In this document: positions 1 through 8,903 of the stretch, piece after piece
Layout: every line of letters begins with the position of its first letter
How positions within the stretch are numbered: the stretch's first letter is position 1
Source of the DNA: Collinsella phocaeensis
Lineage (GTDB): Bacteria > Actinomycetota > Coriobacteriia > Coriobacteriales > Coriobacteriaceae
Assembly: GCF_900119895.1 (NCBI RefSeq)
Contig: NZ_FQLR01000004.1
Span: forward strand, 1,240,001 to 1,304,000
Direction: 5' to 3'
Length of the DNA stretch: 64,000 bases
Made by a program: the position numbers and the translations under genes
The notes under the pieces: model-generated
Seen by the model: the letters and a program-made list of their open reading frames with translations, nothing else
What the model was told of the DNA's origin: nothing
Databases searched by the model: none

Positions 1-1887
1 GACGGCATCGGAGGGGCGCGCCTCGTCCTTGGGCTGGCCGTGCTGGTCGAGCATCGCACGAACGCGGCCATAGCTCATGCCGGCGACGATGGTGTCGCCC
101 ACGCGCAGGGTGCCGCGGGTCACCAGCACCGTGGCGACCGGGCCGCGCCCGCGGTCGAGCTTGGCCTCGATGATGTTGCCCGAAGCGAAGGTGTCCGGGT
201 TGGCCTTGAGCTCGAGGACGTCAGCCTGGAGCAGGATGGTCTCGAGCAGCTCGTCGATACCGATGTGCTGCTTGGCGGACACGTTCACGAACATGTTCTG
301 GCCGCCCCACTCCTCGGGGATGATGCCGTACTCGGTGAGCATCTGGCGCACGCGGTCGGGATTGGCCTCGGGCTTATCGCACTTGTTGACGGCGACGATG
401 ATGGGCACGCCGGCAGCCTTGGAGTGGTTGATGGCCTCGATGGTCTGCGGCATGACGCCGTCGTCGGCAGCGACGACCAGCACGACGACGTCGGTGATCT
501 TGGCGCCGCGGGCGCGCATGGCGGTGAAGGCCTCGTGGCCCGGGGTATCGACGAAGGTGATCTGGCGGCCGTTGATCGTGACCTCGGAAGCGCCGATGTG
601 CTGGGTGATGCCGCCGGCCTCGCCGCTCCACACGTTGGTGTGGCGGATGGCGTCGAGCAGGCTCGTCTTACCGTGGTCGACGTGGCCCATGACGGTGACC
701 ACGGGAGGACGGGGCTTGAGGTCCGCCGGATCGTCGTAGAAGCTGAAGGAGTTCTCCTCCTCCGCCGTGACGATGCGGACCTTGCGGCCCAGGTCGTCGG
801 CGACGAGCTCGACGAGGTCGTTGCTCATGGTCTGGGTCATGGTGAGCGGGGTGCCCAGCAGGAACAGGCGCTTGATGATGTCGTTGGCGGGGACGTCGAG
901 GGCCTCGGCGAGCTCTGCCACGGTCACGCCCTCGGAGACCTTGACGGCGTCGAGGTCCTCGGGGTTGATGCCCTGGGCCAGCGCCTCCTCGATCTTGCGC
1001 TCCTCGGCAGCGGCGGCAGCCTCGGCCTGGCGCTTCTCCTTGCGCTTCTTGCGGCGGCCGGAGGACTCGCGGGAGGCCTCCTCGACGGCGGCGCGGGCCT
1101 CCTCGAGGACCTTCTCGCGGCTGTACTCCTCCGCCTCGCGCGCCATGCGGGTGTAGCGGTCGCCGGTCTCCTCGTGGGCCCCGCGACGCTTCTTGCCGCC
1201 GCGGGACGCCTTGTCGGGATTGGGGACGTCCATGCCGGCGGGGACAACGGGCACGGCGTTGGAGCGACGGGTGCGCGCGGGCGCATCGGAAGACGTGCGC
1301 TCGGCGCGGCCGCGACCGCGGCCGCGATCGGACCCGCGGCGGCTGTCGGCGGACTCCGCGCGGCGCTTGGACTCCTCCTCCTTCTTCTCCTTCAGCACGA
1401 CCTCCTGGGCCGCGATCTGGTCGAGCAGGGAGCGGAAGCGCGAACCCGAATCGGACGCGGGGACGGCGCGACGCTTGGCCTCGAGCTCCGCCTCGCGAGC
1501 CTCGGCGGCAGCCTTCTCGCGGGCGGCGCGCTCGGCCTCCTCGCGGGCGGCGCGGGCGGCCTCCTCGGCAGCCTGGGCGGCCATGGAGAGACGACGCTCC
1601 TCCTCGCGGCGGGCCTCGGCAGCGATGCGCTCGGCCTCGGCTGCGGCGCGGGCCTCGGCGGCCTCCTTCTCGGCAGCCTCCTCCTCAGCACGGCGGGCGG
1701 CCTCGACCGCCGCGGCGCGCGCCTCGATGACGGGAGCGAGCTGCTTCTTGACCATCGCGACATATGCGTCCTCGAGCGCGGAGGATGCGGACTTCGCGGG
1801 GATCTTCATCTCCGCGAGGTGGTCCAGCAGCTCCTTGGAGGACAAACCAAATTCCTTGGCCAGGGTCGAAACGCGAACTTTCGCCAT
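1..1887 (-). CDS. infB: Translation initiation factor IF-2, C-terminus beyond window
   Basis: GTPase that brings initiator fMet-tRNA to the 30S subunit. It starts [13 protein letters not shown] at 1887, and 629 codons lie in the window before it runs off the left edge. The N-terminal IF2_N segment is followed by a long Ala/Glu/Arg-rich charged linker (about residues 60-320), then a second IF2_N-like segment and the G domain. G1 is GHVDHGKT at residues 401-408, followed by VDTPGHE (G3) and NKCD (G4), and the window ends early in domain II. It is the last gene seen of the rimP-nusA-infB operon. The 99-bp gap after nusA holds no ylxR or L7Ae-type gene, which is unusual for an actinobacterium. 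Identification is secure. Confidence 0.97.
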   Translation of the reverse strand, partial: MAKVRVSTLAKEFGLSSKELLDHLAEMKIPAKSASSALEDAYVAMVKKQLAPVIEARAAAVEAARRAEEEAAEKEAAEARAAAEAERIAAEARREEERRLSMAAQAAEEAARAAREEAERAAREKAAAEAREAELEAKRRAVPASDSGSRFRSLLDQIAAQEVVLKEKKEEESKRRAESADSRRGSDRGRGRGRAERTSSDAPARTRRSNAVPVVPAGMDVPNPDKASRGGKKRRGAHEETGDRYTRMAREAEEYSREKVLEEARAAVEEASRESSGRRKKRKEKRQAEAAAAAEERKIEEALAQGINPEDLDAVKVSEGVTVAELAEALDVPANDIIKRLFLLGTPLTMTQTMSNDLVELVADDLGRKVRIVTAEEENSFSFYDDPADLKPRPPVVTVMGHVDHGKTSLLDAIRHTNVWSGEAGGITQHIGASEVTINGRQITFVDTPGHEAFTAMRARGAKITDVVVLVVAADDGVMPQTIEAINHSKAAGVPIIVAVNKCDKPEANPDRVRQMLTEYGIIPEEWGGQNMFVNVSAKQHIGIDELLETILLQADVLELKANPDTFASGNIIEAKLDRGRGPVATVLVTRGTLRVGDTIVAGMSYGRVRAMLDQHGQPKDEARPSDAV

Positions 1888-1986
1888 GGGCCATTCACCT
1901 ACCTCTCGGGCGCGCGGCGCCCCAAATCAACGATCGAAACGGCTACGGGCGCGCGACATGCGAGACGCCGCCGCGCGCGCCGTGCG

Positions 1987-3246
1987 CTAGATCAGGTCCT
2001 CAGCGTCGTCGAAGGCGTCCGCGCCCCCGTCGAACGCGTCGCCCTCATCATGCAGGCCGCAGAAACGAGAACCGGGTCGGGCCTGGTTGCGGCACGCGAC
2101 GCCCTCGGCGTCCACATGGGAGCAACGTCGCGGCTCGTCATCCGCGAGCAGGTCCTCCGCAGGCGGCTCGACGACGGGAACGCTGCGCAGGATGTCGGCG
2201 GCCAGCGACTCGGACTTGATATCGATGTGCCAGCCGGTCAGGCGGGCGGCGAGGCGGGCGTTCTGGCCCTCCTTGCCGATCGCGAGGGAGAGCTGGTCGT
2301 CCGGGACGATGACGCCGGCGTAGTTCTTGTCCTCGTCGATCAGGACGCGCGTGACCTTCGCCGGGGACAGGGCGTTGGCGACATAGGCCGCGGGGTCCTC
2401 ATCCCACAGGATGACGTCGACGCGCTCACCGCGCAGCTCGCCCACGACGGTGCGGACGCGGCTGCCCTTGGGGCCGACGCAGGCGCCGACCGGGTCGAGG
2501 CGGTCGTCGAGCGAGTGGACGGCGACCTTGGAGCGCTGGCCGGGCTCGCGGGCGATCGACTTGACCTCGACGGTGCCCTCGTAGATCTCGGGGACCTCGA
2601 GCTCGAAGAGGCGCTTGATGAGCGCGGGGTGCGTGCGGGAGATGACGATAGGCGGACGGGAGTGCTCGCCGCGCACCGGGGGAAGCGTGGAATTGGGGTC
2701 GCGCACGTCGATGATGACGGCCTTCAGGCGCTGGTTGTGCATGTAGCGCTCGCCCTGCGGGCGCTCGTTGCGCTCGTTGTCGTAGCGGCGCTGGTCGAAA
2801 TGGGGCAGCTCGGCCTCGACGCCCTCGCGGATCTTGACGATCGTGAAGTCAGGCGTGGACTGGAGCACGGTGCCGGTGATGATGTCGCCGATGCGGCCGG
2901 AGAACTCCTCGTAGATCTGCTCGCGGGCGGAGTTGCGCACGATGGCGTTGATCTCGGCCTTGGCGTGCTGCGCGGCGATGCGGGAGGTGTCCTTCGGGGT
3001 GACGTCGGTCTCCTCCCACTCCGTGTAGTTGCCCTCCTCGTCCATGGAGTCGTCGATCGGCGTGAGCTTGTAGACGTAGATCTTGCCGGTGGCGCGGTCG
3101 ATGGTGACCTTCGCGCCCCAATCGAGATGCAGGATCTCGGCATAGCTCTTGGCGAGCGACTGCTCGAGGCGGTCGATCAGGTAGAGCTGGTCGATGTGCT
3201 TCTCCTGGCAGAGCGCCATCAGCGCATCCATCATGTCAGATGCCAT
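1987..3246 (-). CDS. nusA: Transcription termination/antitermination protein NusA with Cys/His tail
   Basis: RNA-polymerase-binding elongation factor, 419 aa. The order is N-terminal RNAP-binding domain (about 1-125), S1 domain (about 130-200) and tandem KH domains (about 200-345; [10 protein letters not shown] and [12 protein letters not shown] are visible). The start codon overlaps the rimP stop by one base (TAATG), so translation is probably coupled. The odd part is the C-terminus: after the KH domains come Cys375, Cys385, Cys396 and His399, spaced C-x9-C-x10-C-x2-H, then an acidic tail. That arrangement resembles the small DUF5763-type zinc motif and is not a standard NusA domain. The NusA core is certain; the metal-binding reading of the tail is inference. 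Confidence 0.96.
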   Translation of the reverse strand: MASDMMDALMALCQEKHIDQLYLIDRLEQSLAKSYAEILHLDWGAKVTIDRATGKIYVYKLTPIDDSMDEEGNYTEWEETDVTPKDTSRIAAQHAKAEINAIVRNSAREQIYEEFSGRIGDIITGTVLQSTPDFTIVKIREGVEAELPHFDQRRYDNERNERPQGERYMHNQRLKAVIIDVRDPNSTLPPVRGEHSRPPIVISRTHPALIKRLFELEVPEIYEGTVEVKSIAREPGQRSKVAVHSLDDRLDPVGACVGPKGSRVRTVVGELRGERVDVILWDEDPAAYVANALSPAKVTRVLIDEDKNYAGVIVPDDQLSLAIGKEGQNARLAARLTGWHIDIKSESLAADILRSVPVVEPPAEDLLADDEPRRCSHVDAEGVACRNQARPGSRFCGLHDEGDAFDGGADAFDDAEDLI

Positions 3247-3740
3247 TACTTATCACCCTTTCCGCCCTTGAAGTCGATGACCGGCTTCAAAGTGCATTTC
3301 TTGACGTCCTCATATGAGATGATGGCGGGCTCGGCGCCCTCGGCCTCGATGGTCACCGCTTGCTCGTCGGCTGCGGCGAGCGTGCCCTTGAAGCGACGCT
3401 GGCCCTCCGACGCCGTCGTGGTGAGCTCGACCGGCTCGCCCACGAAGCGAATGAAGTCGGACGGACGGCGGAGCGGGCGGGCAAGACCGGGGCTCGAGAC
3501 CTCGAGGGTATAGGAACCCGCAAAGGGATCCAGACCCTCCACGACATCGCTCACCCACGCGTTGTTGGCTGTGACCTCGTCGAGCGTGATGGCCTCACCG
3601 TCCAGGCGGTCGATACGCACGCGCACGCAGGGCGCCTTGGTGGCGCCGACGACCTCGACGTCGACGATGTCGACGCCATGGGCCTCGGAAACCTGCTCGA
3701 GCGCATCGATGACCTGCTGCTCCAGCTTGCTCTTGACCAT
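3246..3740 (-). CDS. rimP: Ribosome maturation factor RimP
   Basis: 164-aa factor for 30S subunit maturation. The start MVKSKLEQQ at 3740 is chosen because GGGGAGGTG lies just upstream; a longer frame exists but has no better ribosome-binding site. RimP family features include the N-terminal helix-rich part, VDIVDVEVVG, and the signature-like YTLEVSSPGLARPLRRPSDF. The stop overlaps the nusA start (TAATG). It is the first recognised gene of the rimP-nusA-infB operon. Confidence 0.95.
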   Translation of the reverse strand: MVKSKLEQQVIDALEQVSEAHGVDIVDVEVVGATKAPCVRVRIDRLDGEAITLDEVTANNAWVSDVVEGLDPFAGSYTLEVSSPGLARPLRRPSDFIRFVGEPVELTTTASEGQRRFKGTLAAADEQAVTIEAEGAEPAIISYEDVKKCTLKPVIDFKGGKGDK

Positions 3741-3794
3741 GAACACCTCCCCAAACAAGAAAGGAAGCGCAGGCAAGCCCGCACTCCCTTCACG

Positions 3795-3947
3795 TTACAA
3801 CTTCAATTGCACATATACCTTAGCATAAGCAGGCAGAACATGCTCCAGACCCGTGTCCCCGACGGGCATGTGGCTCGTAACCCGACACATCTTCTCCACA
3901 ACATGAACCCCCATGTGCCGCAATGCGAGCGTCCGGGCTGTGGTCAT
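3795..3947 (-). CDS. Possible 50-aa leader peptide upstream of rimP
   Basis: A small frame begins MTTARTLALRHM at 3947 after GGAGG with 8-nt spacing, and ends 54 bp before the rimP start on the same strand. The product is basic and matches nothing I recognise. Its good ribosome-binding site and position suggest a leader peptide or a small real protein of the rimP operon, but chance is possible. The bases upstream of it are shared with the promoter region of the plus-strand hydrolase. Confidence 0.3.
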   Translation of the reverse strand: MTTARTLALRHMGVHVVEKMCRVTSHMPVGDTGLEHVLPAYAKVYVQLKL

Positions 3948-3971
3948 GAGTACAGCCTCCGACCTCCAAGC

Positions 3972-3986
3972 GACACAAAGTTTGTC
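3972..3986. promoter_or_regulatory. Imperfect palindrome between rimP leader and hydrolase
   Basis: GACACAAAGTTTGTC is an imperfect inverted repeat with 5 of 7 arm pairs. It lies in the 358-bp divergent interval 3741-4098, about 110 bp upstream of the hydrolase start. It could be an operator for the catabolic arm. No convincing -35/-10 pair was found beside it. Confidence 0.25.
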
Positions 3987-4098
3987 ACAGCGTCCAATGA
4001 CCGTAAACCCGTCGCACGTGACACTAAACCCGATACGAAAGCACCCGGAAATCAGCCGGGGCCCGGCGGTCGCCGGGCAGACGTGAGAGGAGCTTTGC

Positions 4099-5904
4099 AT
4101 GGCAGACAAGCAGCCGGGCATCGTGAAGAAGATGACCTTCGGCGACGAGGAGTTCGACGTCCCGTTCGCCAAGGGCAACCCCGGAAAGACTCGCGAGGAG
4201 CTCGACGAGATCAAGAGGCGCATGCGCGAGGACCCCGAGGCCGCCGGCGACGGAGAGATGGTCGCCACCATGGGCTTCTGCGCCAAATACGACCCGCATA
4301 CCTACATGACCGACATCCCCGGCGTCATGTGCGAGCGCGACGTGGCATGCGTCCTGCGCGACGGCACCACCATCTACGCCGACATCTACCGCCCGGCCAA
4401 CACCACCGAGAAGGTTCCTGTCATCTGCGTGTTCGCACCCTTCGGCAAGAACCCCTCCGAGGGCATGGACTCCTGGCAGCTCATGGGCGTTCCGCCCAAG
4501 ACGGTCTCCCCGTACGCCAAGTTCGAGGCGCCCGACCCCGGGTACTGGTGCCATTACGGCTACGCCGTGGCCAACGTCGACCCGCGCGGCGTGGGCAATT
4601 CCGAGGGCGACGTCTACCTGTGGGGCTCCCAGGACGCCCAGGACGGCTACGACTTCATCGAGTGGGTGACGGCCCAGGAGTGGTGCAACGGCCGCGCCAC
4701 CATGATCGGCAACTCCGGCGTCTGCATGGCCCACTGGCGAATCGCCGCCACCCGCCCGCCGCACCTCGCCTGCCTCGCCGCCTGGGAGGGCCAGGGCGAC
4801 CTGTACCGCGAGAGCTACTTCTGCGGCGGCATTCCCAACCCCGACTACGAGACCCACATCATCCAGGCGCTCGCGGTCAATAACTACATCGAGGACACGC
4901 CGGCCATGGTGGCCAAGTACCCGTTGATGAACGCCTACTACAAGGACAAGATCGTCGACTGGAACAAGATCCGCATCCCGACCTACGTCACCGCAGGTTG
5001 GGTCCATCATCACCTGCGCGGCGCGTTCGAGGGCTTCCGCCGCATCCGCACCCCGAAGAAGTGGATGCGCGCGCACCGCGACTTCGAGTGGCCCGACACC
5101 TACACGCCCGAGAACATGGAGGATCTGCGCAAGTTCTTCGACCGCTACTGCAAGGAGATCCACAACGGCTGGGAAATGACGCCGCGCGTGCGCCTCGACG
5201 TCATGGACGGCTACGGCTACGACTACGCCAGCCGCCGCGCCGAGGACACCTTCCCGCTCAAGCGCACCGAGTACAAGAAGCTCTACTTGAACGCCGCGGA
5301 CGGCTCCGCGAGCTTCGAGAACCCCGCCGATGAGGCCGAGGTCACCTACGACCCCAAGACCGAGACCACCACGTTCACCTATGAGTTCACCGAGGACACC
5401 GAGATCACGGGCTTCATGAAGCTCCACCTGAACGTCGAGTGCCGCGGCTACGACAACATGGATCTGTTCCCCTGGGTCATCAAGCTCGACAACGACGGCA
5501 ACTACGTGCCGATCCGCGTCATGGGCGCGCCCTTCCGCGGCGCCTGGGGCTTCCTGCGCTGCTCGCATCGCGACCTCGACCCCAAGTACGCGAGCGACTT
5601 CCAGCCCGTGCACTCCCACGAGAAGGAGGAGCGCATGCAGCCCGGCGAGATCGTGCCCGTTGATGTGGAGATGTACCCGCACTCCCGCTTCTGGCACAAG
5701 GGCGAGAAGATCCAAGTGGTCATCGCCGGCCGTTTCATCAAGACCGAGTGGTTCCACGACAACGACATGAACCACAAGACCGACAACGGCGACGGCATCC
5801 ACGTCATCCACACGGGCGGCGAGCACGACTCCTACCTCCAGATCCCGGTGGTGCCGCCAAAGTACCAAGTGGGCGACTACATCTGGCGCGGCGACTGCGC
5901 GTAA
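4099..5904 (+). CDS. CocE/NonD-family alpha/beta hydrolase
   Basis: 601-aa serine hydrolase of the X-Pro dipeptidyl-peptidase/cocaine-esterase superfamily, which cleaves esters or amides. The alpha/beta-hydrolase core covers about residues 75-390. The nucleophile is Ser206 in IGNSGV, which has Val where the usual GxSxG has its last Gly, as also occurs in related GNSWLA-type members. The C-terminal beta-sandwich domain (about 400-590) is typical of the family. There is no signal peptide, so it is cytoplasmic. The start follows GAGAGGAG with good spacing. It opens the plus-strand arm of the accessory locus, followed by a transporter, ACP, phosphotransacylase and kinase, so it probably releases an acyl-bearing substrate after uptake. 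The substrate is unknown. Confidence 0.85.
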   Translation: MADKQPGIVKKMTFGDEEFDVPFAKGNPGKTREELDEIKRRMREDPEAAGDGEMVATMGFCAKYDPHTYMTDIPGVMCERDVACVLRDGTTIYADIYRPANTTEKVPVICVFAPFGKNPSEGMDSWQLMGVPPKTVSPYAKFEAPDPGYWCHYGYAVANVDPRGVGNSEGDVYLWGSQDAQDGYDFIEWVTAQEWCNGRATMIGNSGVCMAHWRIAATRPPHLACLAAWEGQGDLYRESYFCGGIPNPDYETHIIQALAVNNYIEDTPAMVAKYPLMNAYYKDKIVDWNKIRIPTYVTAGWVHHHLRGAFEGFRRIRTPKKWMRAHRDFEWPDTYTPENMEDLRKFFDRYCKEIHNGWEMTPRVRLDVMDGYGYDYASRRAEDTFPLKRTEYKKLYLNAADGSASFENPADEAEVTYDPKTETTTFTYEFTEDTEITGFMKLHLNVECRGYDNMDLFPWVIKLDNDGNYVPIRVMGAPFRGAWGFLRCSHRDLDPKYASDFQPVHSHEKEERMQPGEIVPVDVEMYPHSRFWHKGEKIQVVIAGRFIKTEWFHDNDMNHKTDNGDGIHVIHTGGEHDSYLQIPVVPPKYQVGDYIWRGDCA

Positions 5905-5964
5905 GTCGCAACAGCGCGACCGACCGCGATTCCAATGGGGCGCTGCCGCACGCATGCGCCCCAC

Positions 5965-5990
5965 CCCCTGGGGGCACGTGCACCCAGGGG
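5965..5990. promoter_or_regulatory. 26-bp near-perfect palindrome between hydrolase and MFS genes
   Basis: Arms CCCCTGGG and CCCAGGGG enclose GGCACGTGCA, so all but one position pair around a GCAC/GTGC centre with no loop. It lies 59-84 bp upstream of the MFS start. There is no T tract, so an operator or mRNA-processing hairpin is more likely than a terminator. Confidence 0.45.
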
Positions 5991-6048
5991 ACATCATCCA
6001 GCGTGAGGGCGGACCTCTCCCCTTCCGCTTTATCGAGGGAGTCGTCTT

Positions 6049-7341
6049 ATGGCAGAAAGCAAGAAATTCAACGCCTGGCTGCCCGATTTCGGCACCAAGG
6101 GCTGGGGCATCACCATCGCCTGCTTCGTGTTCTTCTACTTCTACTCGTTTTGGAACGCCGCGACCAACACGCTATTCGGCCTCTTCAATGAGATGTACGG
6201 CTGGCAGCAGACCGACATGTCCTATGTCATCACGATCGCCGGTTGGATCAGCCTAATCGCCGTCGTGCTCTTCGGCACGCTCGGTCGCAGGATCGGCGCC
6301 AAGATGGTCTCGGTCATCGGACTTACCGGGTCGGCCACAGGCTTCGCCGTGCTCGCCTGCGCCCGTACGTTCGCGATCTTCACCGCAGGCGTCGTGATCT
6401 TCAATTTTTCGATGGTGGCGTACGCGACCATCGGCGTGGGCCTGCTTGGATCCTCGTGGTTCCCGCGCACCAAGGGGGCCTTCATGGGCATCGCCACCAT
6501 GGGCATGACCATCTCCTCGGCCACGTTGAACCCCATCATCCTGGGGTTTGCCGGCAGTAGCCTCGGCATCTCCGGCTTTTTCTGGGTCATGGCAGCCATC
6601 GTCGCGGCGACGGTCGTCGTCGTGTTCCTCTTCGTCAGGAACAACCCCGAGGAGGCGGGCGCCTATCCCGATAACGACCGATCCGTGAGCCGTGAGGAGC
6701 TCGAAGCGGAGTTCAGGGCCGCGCAGGAGTACAAGAAGACGAGCCCCTGGACGATGGCCCGCGTTCTCAAGACCCCGCAGACCTGGCTCATCGGCCTCGG
6801 CACGGGTCTTCCCATGATGGTCGGCGCCGGAACCATCGCCCTGCTCGTTCCCACGCTCGCCTCGTACGGGCAAGACCCGATGCTGGGCGTCGTGTTGCTG
6901 TCCTCCATGTGGCCCATCGGGCTGCTCGGCCACTACCTCATCGGCGTGCTCGACCAAAAACTCGGCACCAAGAAGACCACGATCGCCGTGATCTGCGTGT
7001 TGGGGCTCGGTGGACTGCTCATGAGGATTGGCGGTGCGAACACCGTTGTCTGCGCCGTGGCCACGGGCATGTTCATGTTCGGGCTCTCGGGTGCGGCAAA
7101 TGTCTGCATGTCGCTCACCGCGTCCATCTATGGTCGCGAGGACTTTGAGGTCGCGTACACGCCCATCCAGGTCATCTTCAACGTGCTCAACTTCGCAGGC
7201 GTCTCGGTCATGTCCACCGTCGCCGCCCTCGCCGGCCAGCAAAACGTCATGCTCGCCGTGTTCATCATCTGCATCGTCGCGCTCGTACCTGTAATCGCGC
7301 TGCCCTACCGGCAAATCGCGTCCAACGTGCGCGGGATGTAA
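6049..7341 (+). CDS. MFS transporter (monocarboxylate/OFA-like)
   Basis: 430-aa integral membrane protein with about 12 predicted hydrophobic helices in two halves, separated by a charged loop around residues 205-240. Its general look (paired helices rich in Gly/Ala, FGTLGRRIGAKMV between TM2 and TM3) fits the major facilitator superfamily, monocarboxylate/oxalate-formate type. It follows the CocE hydrolase on the same strand after 144 bp containing a palindrome, with GGGAG upstream of the start. It is probably the uptake system for the locus substrate or an exporter of its product; direction and substrate cannot be read from sequence. Confidence 0.85.
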   Translation: MAESKKFNAWLPDFGTKGWGITIACFVFFYFYSFWNAATNTLFGLFNEMYGWQQTDMSYVITIAGWISLIAVVLFGTLGRRIGAKMVSVIGLTGSATGFAVLACARTFAIFTAGVVIFNFSMVAYATIGVGLLGSSWFPRTKGAFMGIATMGMTISSATLNPIILGFAGSSLGISGFFWVMAAIVAATVVVVFLFVRNNPEEAGAYPDNDRSVSREELEAEFRAAQEYKKTSPWTMARVLKTPQTWLIGLGTGLPMMVGAGTIALLVPTLASYGQDPMLGVVLLSSMWPIGLLGHYLIGVLDQKLGTKKTTIAVICVLGLGGLLMRIGGANTVVCAVATGMFMFGLSGAANVCMSLTASIYGREDFEVAYTPIQVIFNVLNFAGVSVMSTVAALAGQQNVMLAVFIICIVALVPVIALPYRQIASNVRGM

Positions 7342-7460
7342 AGCCGCCGGGCGGCCGCGTATCCATTGAGCCGGAATATGCCGCGACCACCAGACGGGCC
7401 GTTAGTAAACCTAGCCGAGTGCGTGCCCGGCATCCAGTCCAGAAAGGAAATGAACACACT

Positions 7461-7712
7461 ATGAACGAATTCCAGAAAGAGGTCCTCGACATCCTCAAGG
7501 ACAAGGCCGTCGAGATCTTCGGCGCCGATCGTGATTCCCTCTCCGCCGAGACGTCCTTCGTGGACGACCTCGGCTGCAAGAGCGTGAACATCGTGCAGTT
7601 CGCCTCCGCGCTCGAGGACGAGTACGAGGTCGAGGTGCCGTTCATGCAGCTCAACAAGTGCAAGACCTTCGCCGACGCCGCGAAGTTCGTGGACGACGCC
7701 CTGTCCATGTAG
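7461..7712 (+). CDS. Acyl carrier protein (ACP 1)
   Basis: 83-aa carrier protein. Ser41 in DLGCKSVN sits at the 4'-phosphopantetheine position (third residue after the Gly of DLG), but Lys40 replaces the Asp of the classic DSL motif. Helix II continues as VQFASALEDEYEVEVP, typical of carrier proteins. The start at 7461 is preceded by AAAGGAA about 12 nt away; an ATG at 7450 would encode only four codons. It lies between an MFS gene and a phosphotransacylase, not beside fatty-acid synthesis genes, so it is probably a specialised carrier of the catabolic locus. Confidence 0.88.
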   Translation: MNEFQKEVLDILKDKAVEIFGADRDSLSAETSFVDDLGCKSVNIVQFASALEDEYEVEVPFMQLNKCKTFADAAKFVDDALSM

Positions 7713-7720
7713 CCGGTACT

Positions 7721-7756
7721 GGCGCCCCGGGCATGCATCCGCTCGCCCGGGGCGCC
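7721..7756 (+). terminator. Perfect 12-bp GC hairpin after ACP 1
   Basis: GGCGCCCCGGGC pairs exactly with GCCCGGGGCGCC across a 12-nt loop, 9 bp after the ACP stop. It lacks a T tract, so it may lower expression of the downstream genes or protect the ACP message rather than end transcription. Confidence 0.45.
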
Positions 7757-7864
7757 CTTCCGATACCGTCTCGCCGCGTGACCGGACACATGGCCACAGG
7801 TCGCCCGGCGAGGCCGCATCGCCTTCAATCGCCTGAACAACCGCTTGGAAGAAACGGAGACACC

Positions 7865-8860
7865 ATGGCAACCCTGATCGAGAAGCTCATCGTAGACGCC
7901 AAGGGCGCGCCCAAGCGCGTGGCCCTGCCCGAGTGCGAGGCCGACAACACCTTGCTCGCCGCCCGCCGCGTGCTCGACGAGGGCATCGGCACCCCGGTGC
8001 TCGTGAGCCCGCGCGACGTCGTCGAGGCGACCGCCGAGCGCGCGGGCGTGCCACTTGCGGGTATGGAGATCGTCGACAACACCGACGAGACGGCCGCCGA
8101 TGCCCTGGCCGAGCGCTACATGGCCGCCGGCGCGTGCCTGATCTCGGCCAAGAGCAGCCGTCGCAAGATCAAGAACCCCATGTACTACGCCATGATGATG
8201 GAGGAGCTCGGCGAGGTGGACTGCACCTTCTGTGGCCACACCAACACCACCGGCGAGGTCCTCATGGCCGCGCAGACCATCATCGGCCTGAAAGAGGGCG
8301 TCGACGTCCCGTCCATCTTCGCCCTCGTGGAGACGGCTGGCTTCACGGGCCCGGAGGGCGACGTCGTCTGCTTCACCGACTGCGGCCTGAACCCCGAGCC
8401 GGGCGCCTCCGAGCTCGCCTCCATCGCCATCTCCGCCGCCGACAACGTGCGCGCGATCATGGGCTGGGAGCCCCGTGTGGGCTTTTTGTCCTTCTCCACG
8501 AACGGCTCGGGCGCCGGCGAGTCGGTCGATCGCGTGACCGAGGCCATCCGGCTTGTCCGCGAGCGCCGCGCCGACATCGCGGTGGACGGCGAGTTCCAGC
8601 TCGACGCTGCCATCGACCCGGCGGTCGCCGCCAAGAAGGTCGACCGCCCCTCCGAGGTCGCCGGTCGCGCCAACGTGCTCGTGTTCCCGGATCTGAACGC
8701 CGCCAACATCGCCGTCAAGCTCGTGCAGCGCTTCGCGCATGGCTCGGCGTATGGCCACACGCTCTCGGGCTTCAAGTGCCCCGTCGCCGACTCCTCGCGC
8801 GGCGCCACCGTCGACGAGATCGTGGGCGACATCGCGATGCTCGTCCTGGCCTGCCGCTAA
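7865..8860 (+). CDS. Phosphate acyltransferase, Pta/Ptb family (copy 1)
   Basis: 331-aa phosphotransacylase: acyl-S-carrier + phosphate gives acyl phosphate. The length fits the acetyl/butyryl transferase family (about 300-350 aa). Family blocks include CGHTNTTGEVLMAAQTIIGL, FTDCGLNPEP and the C-terminal AAKKVDRPSEVAGRANVLVFPD followed by NIAVKLVQRF. The start follows GGAGA. It is flanked by an ACP and a butyrate-kinase-like gene, so acyl-ACP as well as acyl-CoA is a plausible substrate (inference). It is clearly diverged from the second copy at 14814-15863. Confidence 0.88.
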   Translation: MATLIEKLIVDAKGAPKRVALPECEADNTLLAARRVLDEGIGTPVLVSPRDVVEATAERAGVPLAGMEIVDNTDETAADALAERYMAAGACLISAKSSRRKIKNPMYYAMMMEELGEVDCTFCGHTNTTGEVLMAAQTIIGLKEGVDVPSIFALVETAGFTGPEGDVVCFTDCGLNPEPGASELASIAISAADNVRAIMGWEPRVGFLSFSTNGSGAGESVDRVTEAIRLVRERRADIAVDGEFQLDAAIDPAVAAKKVDRPSEVAGRANVLVFPDLNAANIAVKLVQRFAHGSAYGHTLSGFKCPVADSSRGATVDEIVGDIAMLVLACR

Positions 8861-8903
8861 GGTCGCCGCACCCCACCCGTCCCACCAGCAGAAAGGAACT
8901 CGC

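Noticed and set aside
40-3513. Very long plus-strand open frame opposite infB, nusA and rimP
   Set aside because: Low-complexity Ala/Gly/Asp/Leu product that mirrors the genuine minus-strand genes; an artefact of high GC. The same applies to long frames opposite the hydrolase, leuS, thrS, valS, tig and the glycosyltransferases.
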